A DNA stretch of 58,749 bases from Pseudomaricurvus sp. HS19. GTDB lineage: Bacteria > Pseudomonadota > Gammaproteobacteria > Pseudomonadales > Cellvibrionaceae. Positions 52,068-58,749 of the stretch are shown here, one piece after another. The position numbers and the translations under genes were made by a program. Under the pieces are notes generated by a model, which had not been told where the DNA came from, made no database searches, and saw only the letters and a program-made list of their open reading frames with translations. The DNA is taken from assembly GCF_009857815.1 (NCBI RefSeq), contig NZ_WVVW01000006.1, positions 1 through 58,749 of the forward strand, read 5' to 3'. Each line of letters begins with the position of its first letter. Within the stretch, counting starts at the first letter, position 1.

Positions 52068-53795
52068 TTAGTTCACCTGTTTCACTGGGGCCGGCAGTGC
52101 CTGCTCCATATGCACTGTGACCTGGCTGAAGGGGATGTTCCAGCCGTTGGCGTTACAGGTATCCACCGCGGTCCACTGCAGGAAACGGCCGATCTTCAGG
52201 TAAAAGGGTGCGGCTTCACCACTGAAGGCTGCCACCATCAGCAAATCGAGGGAGGAGGCGCCGGCTTCCTTGAACTCCACAAACAGGTTCTCCACGAACT
52301 GGCCAAACTCGGTCTGCCGGATGGCGTCGTTGAGCGCTGCCTGCAGTGTGGCGGGGATGGCGCGGGTGATATCCGCCTGCAGGTTGTAGTCCAGCCCGAA
52401 AGTGACCGGTACGGCGAAGCCATGGGAGAGGTTGCGTGGCGCGAGCCCGAGGAAGTCGGTGGTGGGGTAGAGCTTGGTGCCGCCCCCCACCACCAGCAAT
52501 TGCACGTGTTCGGGGCTCTGCATGCCCACCTGACCCACGGTATTGTCCGGCAGCAGCAGCCAATCGCCCGCCTTGCAGGGAAACCAGGGTTCGTCCCGGC
52601 CCCAGCGCCGTGACACCAGCTGCACCATCTCCCGCAGCGGCAGGCGCAGGCGACCGCCACTGAGCAGGGGGTTAACCAGATCGGAATAAATATTAATGCG
52701 CGATACCCGCCAAGGCAGGCCGTTGTAAACCACCCGCTCGCCCTCCCGCACCGGCCCCAGGTTGAGCAGCAGGCGCGCCTCTTCCACATAGCGTGGCAGG
52801 GAGTTACGCAAGGCAAAAACAAGACCCAGCAGCAGGATGCAGAAGACGGTCAGCAACAGCCAGTCACCCATGGTGTAGAGGGTGGCGAGGGCGGCAATGA
52901 TGGCCAGCACGACTGCCAGCACCTGCAATACCACGTGCAGTACGCGCGCCGAGAGGCGATCTTCCTTGTTCTGACCCCTTGCCACACGTTGTTCAAGCAG
53001 GTGGCTGCTGTAGCGTATCAGGGCAAAGGTGAGGGCGAAGGCGATAAGGGCGAGCAGCAGGTTGAGGCCGCGACCGCTGAGAAAATTCCTGAAACCGTTG
53101 AGTATGGCGGAGCCCTTGCTCTCCCCGCTCTCCAGCTTTTCCTGCAGTTGGAACTCGGTCAGTTGCAGGTCGTTTTGCAGCTGTTGCTGGCGCTGTTGCC
53201 ACTCCTGCAGCAGGTCATTGAGCGCGGTTTTACTCTCCCCCGGACCTATGGCTGCCTGTAACCGCAGGATCTCTTCGATGGCCAGCCCTGTGGCGCTCAG
53301 GCGGGTGTTCAGGCTGGCGATTTTGCTGCGCAGCTTTTCGATCTGGCGTGGTCGCTCGGTGACCTGTTTCAACTCGTAGAGCAGCGGGCGGAAGATCTCT
53401 TCCAGCTCGCTTTGCCAGCTGAACTCCTTGTTGTCCGTGTCGTTGAACAGTGACAGGTCCACCGCACCGGTGGCGATCTGTTCGAAGTGCTCCACCTGAT
53501 CCTGCAGTTGCAGGCGCTGTTTCTCCAGCGCCTGGCCGATGCGCTCCCTGCTGCTCTCGTCAGCGGCTTCCGCCAGCTGTTGCTGCAGCCGATCCACCTG
53601 CTGTTTGCTGTTGTGGATCTCGTCGATCAGCTCCTGCAGGCGCAGCAGTGTTTGCGGGTCGACCGCTTGCTCGCCGGTGGAACTGTGGGCGAGGCCGGCG
53701 TCCTTGGCCTGCAGGGTTGCCGGCAGGAGCAGCAACGCCAGCAGCAGAAGCGGGACCAGCAGGTCGAAGGGGCGGGTGGAGGGAGAGGAGTGCAT
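52068..53795 (-). CDS. MscS-family membrane protein with N-terminal coiled coil
   Basis: Protein of 575 residues. A signal or first helix (1-28) is followed by a long Gln/Glu/Leu-rich periplasmic coiled-coil region (about 40-220), then three hydrophobic helices (about 235-340) and a C-terminal domain with REGERVVYNGLPWRVSRINIYSD, which resembles the MscS beta domain. It is shorter than MscK (about 1120) and longer than MscS (286). The pore helix Gly/Ala pattern of MscS is not obvious, so gating as a channel is uncertain. The ATG at 53795 has only weak ribosome-site support. Confidence 0.78.
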   Translation of the reverse strand: MHSSPSTRPFDLLVPLLLLALLLLPATLQAKDAGLAHSSTGEQAVDPQTLLRLQELIDEIHNSKQQVDRLQQQLAEAADESSRERIGQALEKQRLQLQDQVEHFEQIATGAVDLSLFNDTDNKEFSWQSELEEIFRPLLYELKQVTERPRQIEKLRSKIASLNTRLSATGLAIEEILRLQAAIGPGESKTALNDLLQEWQQRQQQLQNDLQLTEFQLQEKLESGESKGSAILNGFRNFLSGRGLNLLLALIAFALTFALIRYSSHLLEQRVARGQNKEDRLSARVLHVVLQVLAVVLAIIAALATLYTMGDWLLLTVFCILLLGLVFALRNSLPRYVEEARLLLNLGPVREGERVVYNGLPWRVSRINIYSDLVNPLLSGGRLRLPLREMVQLVSRRWGRDEPWFPCKAGDWLLLPDNTVGQVGMQSPEHVQLLVVGGGTKLYPTTDFLGLAPRNLSHGFAVPVTFGLDYNLQADITRAIPATLQAALNDAIRQTEFGQFVENLFVEFKEAGASSLDLLMVAAFSGEAAPFYLKIGRFLQWTAVDTCNANGWNIPFSQVTVHMEQALPAPVKQVN

Positions 53796-53997
53796 AGTCA
53801 GTTCATGACCTTGTGTGCCTGTTAAGAACACAATCAGTTTTCATGATTCTGTTCCGCAGAACAAGGAGAAGTGCCGCATTCAGTTAGCTCCGGCTGCGTG
53901 CTAACCTAACGGGCCCTCGCCGGCAGCGGAGAGTTGTGGCCGGGGGATACAACCATAATTGAGTCAGATTTGAGAGGCAGAGACCCGGGGGAGAGAT

Positions 53998-55338
53998 ATG
54001 GCTGGCAACGGCAGCACCCAAACCACTGCAGACGATATCCTGCATGAATCGCGTATTACCTTTAAGCAGTGGGTCATTCTGGCACTCTGCTTTTGCGCCA
54101 GCATGGCGGAAGGCTTCGACATCGTCATTATTGCCTTTACCGCGCCGGCCATTACCGCCGACTGGGGCATCAGCTGGGATGAGCTGGGCATTGTGCTAAG
54201 TGCCGGTCTCTTTGGTATGACGCTGGGGGCCATGCTGCTCTCCTGGGTGGCGGACGTGTACGGGCGGCGCATCGTGGTCAGTTCTACCCTGGTGATTGCC
54301 GGTGTCGCTACTTGCCTGGTGGAGTTCGCCGAAACCGCCAACCAGCTGGCGATATTGCGGGTGGTGGCCGGTGTGGCGCTGGGGGTGCTGGTGGCTACCT
54401 TGCCGCCGCTGGTGGGGGAGTTCAGCCCCGGTCGTCACCGCACCCTGATTATCTCCAGCATGTTGGCGGGTAACTCTGTCGGCGGCGTGGTGGGCGGCTT
54501 CCTCGTCGCTGCGACCATCGCTGACTATGGCTGGCAAGCTATCTTTGTGGCTGCAGGCGCAGTGACCCTGGTGCTGGGTGTGCTGGTGATGTTACTGGTG
54601 CCGGAATCCATCGCCTTTACCATCAAACGTCGCCCGCAGTCGGCACTGGATGACGTCAATCGCACACTCGCCTACCTGGGGCAGGCTGCCATTGCCGAGC
54701 TGCCTCTGCTCAACAGTGATGGGCCGAAAGAGTCCGCCACCGTGGTATCGCTGCTGACACCGGCACGACGCGCTACCACACTGCTGTGCTGGGGTGCGTT
54801 CTTCTCCGGCTTCCTGGTGGTCTACTTTCTCAGCAGCTGGATGCCGCAGGTGCTTACCAATGGCGGCCTCTCCCAGGAGAAGGCCATCCAGGCCACCGCC
54901 GTCATTCCCCTCGGTTCGATCTTTGGCACCGTGCTGATCGGCTGGCTGGCGCGCTGGGTATCGCTGACCCGCATCATCGCCGTCGCCTTCCTGATCAGCA
55001 CTGGCATCATGCTGTTGATCAGCGCCATGATGGAGAATATTGCCACCTTGCCCTTCGCCATGATCTGGGTGCTGTTGTTTGCCATTGGTATTTTCCTGAT
55101 GGGTGCCTTCTCCAACCTCTACGGTGTGGCACTGACTGTTTACCCGGTACAGGTACGCAGCACCGGCATCGGCTGGTCCGCCGGCCTGGGCCGCGCCGGG
55201 GCGGTAATCAGTCCGCTGATCGCCGGCTGGCTGATTGGTATTGATGTGTCGCTGCACGCGCTGTTTATCTACTTCGCCGCGCCAGCGCTGGTGGCGGGCC
55301 TGTGTGTGGCGTTTGTGCGGATGCGGCAGTTGCCTTGA
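53998..55338 (+). CDS. MFS transporter, aromatic acid:H+ symporter (AAHS) type
   Basis: Protein of 446 residues with 12 hydrophobic helices. GFDIVIIAFTAPAI in helix 1 has the conserved Asp of the AAHS group (DGFD-like). The loop 2-3 motif is GAMLLSWVADVYGRR and the loop 8-9 region follows the MFS pattern. It probably imports an aromatic acid or other carboxylate with protons. GGGGGAGAG precedes the ATG. No catabolic genes for aromatics are adjacent, so substrate is open. Confidence 0.9.
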   Translation: MAGNGSTQTTADDILHESRITFKQWVILALCFCASMAEGFDIVIIAFTAPAITADWGISWDELGIVLSAGLFGMTLGAMLLSWVADVYGRRIVVSSTLVIAGVATCLVEFAETANQLAILRVVAGVALGVLVATLPPLVGEFSPGRHRTLIISSMLAGNSVGGVVGGFLVAATIADYGWQAIFVAAGAVTLVLGVLVMLLVPESIAFTIKRRPQSALDDVNRTLAYLGQAAIAELPLLNSDGPKESATVVSLLTPARRATTLLCWGAFFSGFLVVYFLSSWMPQVLTNGGLSQEKAIQATAVIPLGSIFGTVLIGWLARWVSLTRIIAVAFLISTGIMLLISAMMENIATLPFAMIWVLLFAIGIFLMGAFSNLYGVALTVYPVQVRSTGIGWSAGLGRAGAVISPLIAGWLIGIDVSLHALFIYFAAPALVAGLCVAFVRMRQLP

Positions 55339-55362
55339 GGGCTGCACGTGCTGCACAAAAAA

Positions 55363-55389
55363 GGGACGCGCAAATGCGCGTCCCTTTTT
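55363..55389 (+). terminator. Rho-independent terminator after the MFS gene
   Basis: GGGACGCGC (55363-55371) and GCGCGTCCC (55376-55384) form a 9-bp perfect stem with a 4-nt loop, followed by five T. The A run upstream allows use from the opposite strand, where the lipoprotein gene ends at 55417. Confidence 0.93.
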
Positions 55390-55416
55390 CATTTACGGCT
55401 TACTGAACTGCGGTGT

Positions 55417-56019
55417 TCAGAGCCCGTCTTCGGGATTCAGGGTTCTCTCTGCCAGATCCTCTGCTGATTTTTGATTCCAGGCGGCCTCATACTTTTTCTG
55501 TTTGGCCACAATGCTGCTTTTATTGGCGGCAAACCAGGCTTCAGCTTTTTCAGTGAGTTGTGCGTTTTTGGTGTTTGCCTGCCACTGCTTAAACTCCGGG
55601 CTGTCGGTTCGGTACTGGGCGCCGGAACTGGACTTGATTGGCCACATCGAGAAGCGGGCTTTCCAGGCTCCCATCCTGGGGGTGACCAGACTGTAATAGG
55701 TCTTGCCGGCGCTCAGGTCTGCTTCCATAAAATCAGCGGCCTCGGAGACCACCATAAAAGTATGTTTGCCGGGTGAGGTGGCGTAACTGACTTTGGTGGC
55801 GTTGGAGATAATGCCGATAAAGACCGGTTCTTCATTGGTGACATCGTACAGTGATGCGTTGATGGCACTGCCGACAAAGGTATCCCGCATAAACACGACC
55901 TGTGCCTTGTCATCTCCAAGACTGGTCACCGTGGTTTGGTTGGATACGGCCATGGGGTTGGAAGCACACCCCACCATGGTTACGACGCTGAGCAAAAACA
56001 GAAGTTTGATATATTTCAC
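55417..56019 (-). CDS. Lipoprotein of unknown function
   Basis: Protein of 200 residues starting at GTG 56019, with GGAGAG at 5 bp. The lipoprotein signal ends in the lipobox MVGC (Cys18). The body has beta-rich sequence (KAQVVFMRDTFVGSAINASLYDV, SPGKHTFMVVSE, AGKTYYSLVTPRMGAWKARF) reminiscent of DUF2846-like lipoproteins, then a Lys/Ala-rich helical tail. Function is unknown. Composition is slightly AT-richer than its neighbours. Confidence 0.75.
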   Translation of the reverse strand: MKYIKLLFLLSVVTMVGCASNPMAVSNQTTVTSLGDDKAQVVFMRDTFVGSAINASLYDVTNEEPVFIGIISNATKVSYATSPGKHTFMVVSEAADFMEADLSAGKTYYSLVTPRMGAWKARFSMWPIKSSSGAQYRTDSPEFKQWQANTKNAQLTEKAEAWFAANKSSIVAKQKKYEAAWNQKSAEDLAERTLNPEDGL

Positions 56020-56324
56020 GAACTCTCCTTGAGTGTTTTTATTTATCCTCGCCTTCAGATGTTCTGTAAAGGCTCGCAATTTATACATCGGTAAATCCCC
56101 TGTGTCACGGTGTCTTCTGTCGTTGCATTGTGTGGCCAGTGACTTTGATTCTGATGCCTGTAGAGTTTGCCGATTCCCCGACCCCCACGTGCCCGGTGAT
56201 CCGAAAGATCATCAACAATGGTTTGAATGATCATTGATCACTTTCGGGGGCTCCCCTTCAATGATGCGGATATACAGCGAGCGGTTGTCGCTGGCTCCAA
56301 TTCATAAAAAACAGAGGGGCCCCC
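56020..56324. other. Divergent intergenic region with a stem-loop
   Basis: No gene is seen in these 305 bp between the lipoprotein and the molybdoenzyme. CCGAAAG (56201-56207) and CTTTCGG (56241-56247) frame an imperfect hairpin containing ATGATCATTGATCA. It may be an operator or leader hairpin of the downstream gene. Promoters for both genes must lie here, but no convincing -35/-10 pair could be set. Confidence 0.5.
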
Positions 56325-58448
56325 ATGCAGGATTCCATTACTACTCATTACCGCGCCTGTCACCTGTGCGAAGCGATCTGTGGACTGGAAATCACCACTC
56401 AGGGGGAAGAGATTCTCTCCATTCGCGGTGATAAACAGGATGCTTTCAGTCGTGGTCACATCTGCCCCAAAGCCACGGCCCTGCAAGATCTGCATACGGA
56501 TCCCGACCGCTTGCGCAAGCCGGTAAAGCGCAGCGGTGATGGTTGGCAGGAGATCAGTTGGGAGGAGGCGATAAAACTGGCAGCTGAGGGCCTGACGTCG
56601 ATTCAGCAGCGTGATGGCAATGATGCGGTGGCGCTCTATGCCGGCAATCCCAATGTGCACAATTACGGCAGCCTTACCCACGGTGGCTTGCTGCGCAAGG
56701 CGTTGCAGACCCGTAACTGCTACTCCGCTACCTCGCTGGACCAGCTGCCACATCAACTGGTTTCCATGGCACTCTACGGCCATCAGGCACTGATTCCGGT
56801 ACCGGATATCGATCGCAGCCGCTATATGCTGATTCTCGGTGCCAACCCGCTGGCGTCCAATGGCAGCATCATGACGGTGCCGGATGTGACCAAGCGGCTG
56901 AAGGCGATTCAGCAGCGCGGCGGTCGTGTGGTGGTGGTAGATCCCCGCCGCACCGAGACTGCGACACTGGCGGATGAGCACCACTTTATCCGTCCCGGTA
57001 CGGACGCGTTTCTGTTGCTGGCCATTATCCACACACTGTTTGCCGACAACCTTATTCGTCCCGGTCACCTGGTTGATGTGGTGCAGGGGGTGGATGCGGT
57101 ACGCGAGGCGGTCAGGGGTATAACACCCCAGTTGGCGGCACAGGCAACCGGGATTGCTGCGGAGACCATCCGACACCTGGCGCGGGCCATGGCAGAGACC
57201 GATGGCTCGGTCTGTTACGGGCGTATGGGGGTTTCCACCCAGGCGTTCGGTACGCTCTGTCAGTGGGCAATTCAGGTGATCAATATCCTGTGTGGCTCGC
57301 TCGACCGCGAAGGCGGGGCCATGCTGCCGTCACCGGCGTTTGGCTATATCACTCGCGGCGCCAAAGGTGCCGGGCATTTCGCCCGTTGGCACAGCCGTGT
57401 CAGCGGCTTGCCGGAGTTCGATGGTGAGTTTCCCAGTGTGGTTCTGGCTGAGGAGATGCTGACTGCTGGCGAGGGGCAGGTGCGGGGACTTGTCACCATG
57501 GCCGGCAATCCGGTGTTGTCGGCGCCGGATGGTCGCGCCCTGGATCGTGCTCTGGCGGGGCTGGAGTTTATGGTGGCGATTGATTTCTACATCAACGAGA
57601 CCACCTGCCATGCCGACCTGATCCTGCCTCCCACCGGGCCGCTGGAGCACGACCATTACGATATCGTTTTTCACCGGTTGGCGGTGCGCAACAGCAGTCG
57701 CTACAACGCGCCGGTGTTTGAACCTGCGGCTGGCAGCTGCCATGACTGGCAGATTCTGAACCAGCTTTCGGTAGCGATTGCAGCCGCCAGGGGTGGGAGC
57801 CTGAAGCCGCTGCCGGAGCCGGCGCAATTACTGGATATGGGTTTGCGGCACGGCCACTACGGAGAGCGCGGTGATGGTGAAGAGGGCTTTTCCCTGCAGT
57901 ACCTGCAGCGGTTTCCCCACGGCGTGGATATGGGCCCTCTGGTGCCCGGGCTGCGTGACCGGTTGTGTACCGACGATGGCATGATCCACCTGGATGTCGA
58001 TTTTATTTTGCAGGATATCGGCCGGCTCGTCGCCGCTGCGCCAGTGCTGGCTGAGGGGGAACTTCTGTTGATCGGCAGGCGCCATGTGCGCAGCAACAAC
58101 TCCTGGATGCACAACTCGCAGCGGCTGGTAAAAGGCAAACCGCGCTGGCAGTTGTTGATGCACCCGTCTGACCTGAGACAGCGGGGTTTGCAGGATGGTG
58201 TGCAGGTGCGGATAGAGTCGCGCACCGGTGCGGTGGAGACCTCAGTGATGGCCAGCGACGAAGTGATGCCCGGAGTGGTCAGCCTGCCCCACGGGTGGGG
58301 GCATCGGCGCCAGGGCGTGCAGTTGCGCGTTGCCGGTGAGCAGGGTGGTGTGAGCTGTAACGACCTCACGGACCGGGGGTTGTTTGACGCGGTGAGTGGC
58401 AATGCGGCGCTGAATGGGGTGCCGGTGCGGGTGTCTGGGGTCGGGTAG
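56325..58448 (+). CDS. Molybdopterin-dependent oxidoreductase, formate-dehydrogenase-like
   Basis: Protein of 707 residues. The N-terminal [4Fe-4S] motif C-x2-C-x3-C (CHLCEAIC, residues 12-19) is followed by the fourth Cys in GHICPKATAL near residue 47. Molybdopterin-binding blocks include YAGNPNVHNYGS, ILGANPLASNGS and VVVDPRRTETA; the C-terminal dinucleotide domain has RRHVRSNNSWMHNS and LPHGWGHRRQGVQ. No selenocysteine or obvious Cys ligand is present at the usual active site (the region reads SATSLDQLPHQL). There is no Tat signal, so it is probably cytoplasmic. No beta or gamma subunit genes follow. GAGGGG precedes the ATG. The substrate is unknown. Confidence 0.9.
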   Translation: MQDSITTHYRACHLCEAICGLEITTQGEEILSIRGDKQDAFSRGHICPKATALQDLHTDPDRLRKPVKRSGDGWQEISWEEAIKLAAEGLTSIQQRDGNDAVALYAGNPNVHNYGSLTHGGLLRKALQTRNCYSATSLDQLPHQLVSMALYGHQALIPVPDIDRSRYMLILGANPLASNGSIMTVPDVTKRLKAIQQRGGRVVVVDPRRTETATLADEHHFIRPGTDAFLLLAIIHTLFADNLIRPGHLVDVVQGVDAVREAVRGITPQLAAQATGIAAETIRHLARAMAETDGSVCYGRMGVSTQAFGTLCQWAIQVINILCGSLDREGGAMLPSPAFGYITRGAKGAGHFARWHSRVSGLPEFDGEFPSVVLAEEMLTAGEGQVRGLVTMAGNPVLSAPDGRALDRALAGLEFMVAIDFYINETTCHADLILPPTGPLEHDHYDIVFHRLAVRNSSRYNAPVFEPAAGSCHDWQILNQLSVAIAAARGGSLKPLPEPAQLLDMGLRHGHYGERGDGEEGFSLQYLQRFPHGVDMGPLVPGLRDRLCTDDGMIHLDVDFILQDIGRLVAAAPVLAEGELLLIGRRHVRSNNSWMHNSQRLVKGKPRWQLLMHPSDLRQRGLQDGVQVRIESRTGAVETSVMASDEVMPGVVSLPHGWGHRRQGVQLRVAGEQGGVSCNDLTDRGLFDAVSGNAALNGVPVRVSGVG

Positions 58449-58510
58449 CGAAATGTTGGTAACCGCAGGGTAGGAGCCCGGTCCTCCGGGCGATCAGTTC
58501 CCTGCGGGCT

Positions 58511-58749
58511 GGTCCCCATTGCTGTGCAATGGGTCGAACCTGGGAGGTTCTCATCACATCGCTAGGGTGCGCCATACATAAAAAAGCCGGCTTGTGCCGC
58601 GGTGCTGTGTGGGTGCGGAGTGCGGGGCGAGGATGGACTCATAACAGCCTGGGGGCTGTTATGACCCTGCGGGCTCGCTGCGCTCGGTCCCCATTGCTGT
58701 GCAATGGGTCGAACCTGGGAGGTTCTCATCTTGTCGCCAGGGTGCGCCA
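58511..58749. repeat. Direct repeats with nested palindromes at the window end
   Basis: Two copies of a 64-bp unit lie at 58511-58574 and 58686-58749; the first 45 bp are identical. Each contains two small palindromes, CCCATTGC/GCAATGGG and GAACCT/AGGTTC. CCCTGCGGGCT precedes both copies. Between them lie a terminator-like stem near 58586 and a perfect 10-bp hairpin, CATAACAGCC/GGCTGTTATG (58640-58663, 4-nt loop). No gene is seen in 58449-58749. The second copy may continue past the window. Confidence 0.8.

Noticed and set aside
58511-58555. tRNA-like piece (GGGTCGAACC)
   Set aside because: It has only a superficial likeness to a T-loop (no TTCGA in correct stem context), no acceptor or anticodon arms, and it is duplicated with small palindromes.

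Overview
The window looks like chromosomal DNA of a GC-rich gammaproteobacterium, probably a marine Pseudomonadales/Cellvibrionales-type organism. The basis is gene content (Cti fatty-acid isomerase, glnA-ntrBC, ThiI, BipA/TypA, cytochrome c5, serA/rpiA/ilvA neighbourhood) and protein lengths close to the Escherichia coli/Pseudomonas orthologues. The genus call is inference. I saw no rRNA, tRNA, CRISPR array, integrase or transposase gene.

Layout. 1-5170: tandem REP-like repeats, an outer-membrane beta-barrel protein, an EamA exporter, dodecin, membrane D-lactate dehydrogenase and a second REP array. 5174-14555: an RND pump with its adaptor, fermentative LdhA, Cti, a 7-bp microsatellite, a tandem universal stress protein and a glutaredoxin. 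14557-16729: POT peptide transporter and thioesterase. 16903-23676: the nitrogen block ntrC-ntrB-DUF4124-glnA, with a textbook NtrC/sigma-54 control region, then divergent thiI. 23778-26150: a GGDEF-EAL protein.

26314-29007 is the most unusual part. A compact AT-rich element of about 2.67 kb sits in the 5' end of typA. The first 14 codons of the native gene remain on the left. On the right the element supplies a new promoter, start codon and N-terminus to the full-length gene. A 23-bp imperfect direct repeat (21/23 identical) flanks it. Its cargo is three genes: a TIGR04255-like protein, an unknown protein and a predicted NlpC/P60-like (permuted papain) cysteine hydrolase. No recombinase lies inside. 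This is my best candidate for an undescribed, possibly defence-related, system.

30923-42210: a PstS-OmpA fusion, a diguanylate cyclase, an MltF-like lytic transglycosylase with two solute-binding domains, a lipoprotein, a lone ABC ATPase, serA, an FAH-family hydrolase, rpiA and ilvA. 42211-43361: a regulatory-looking intergenic stretch, a 45-residue small protein and a small hypothetical protein. 43628-51483: a D-amino-acid and 5-oxoproline block (alr, D-amino acid aminotransferase, DUF4392, pxpC, pxpB, pxpA, DUF1445, divergent Xaa-Pro dipeptidase). Together these could interconvert alanine, D-glutamate, 5-oxoproline and glutamate. 51541-58749: cytochrome c5, an MscS-like protein, an AAHS-type MFS transporter, a lipoprotein, an orphan molybdopterin oxidoreductase and terminal palindromic direct repeats.
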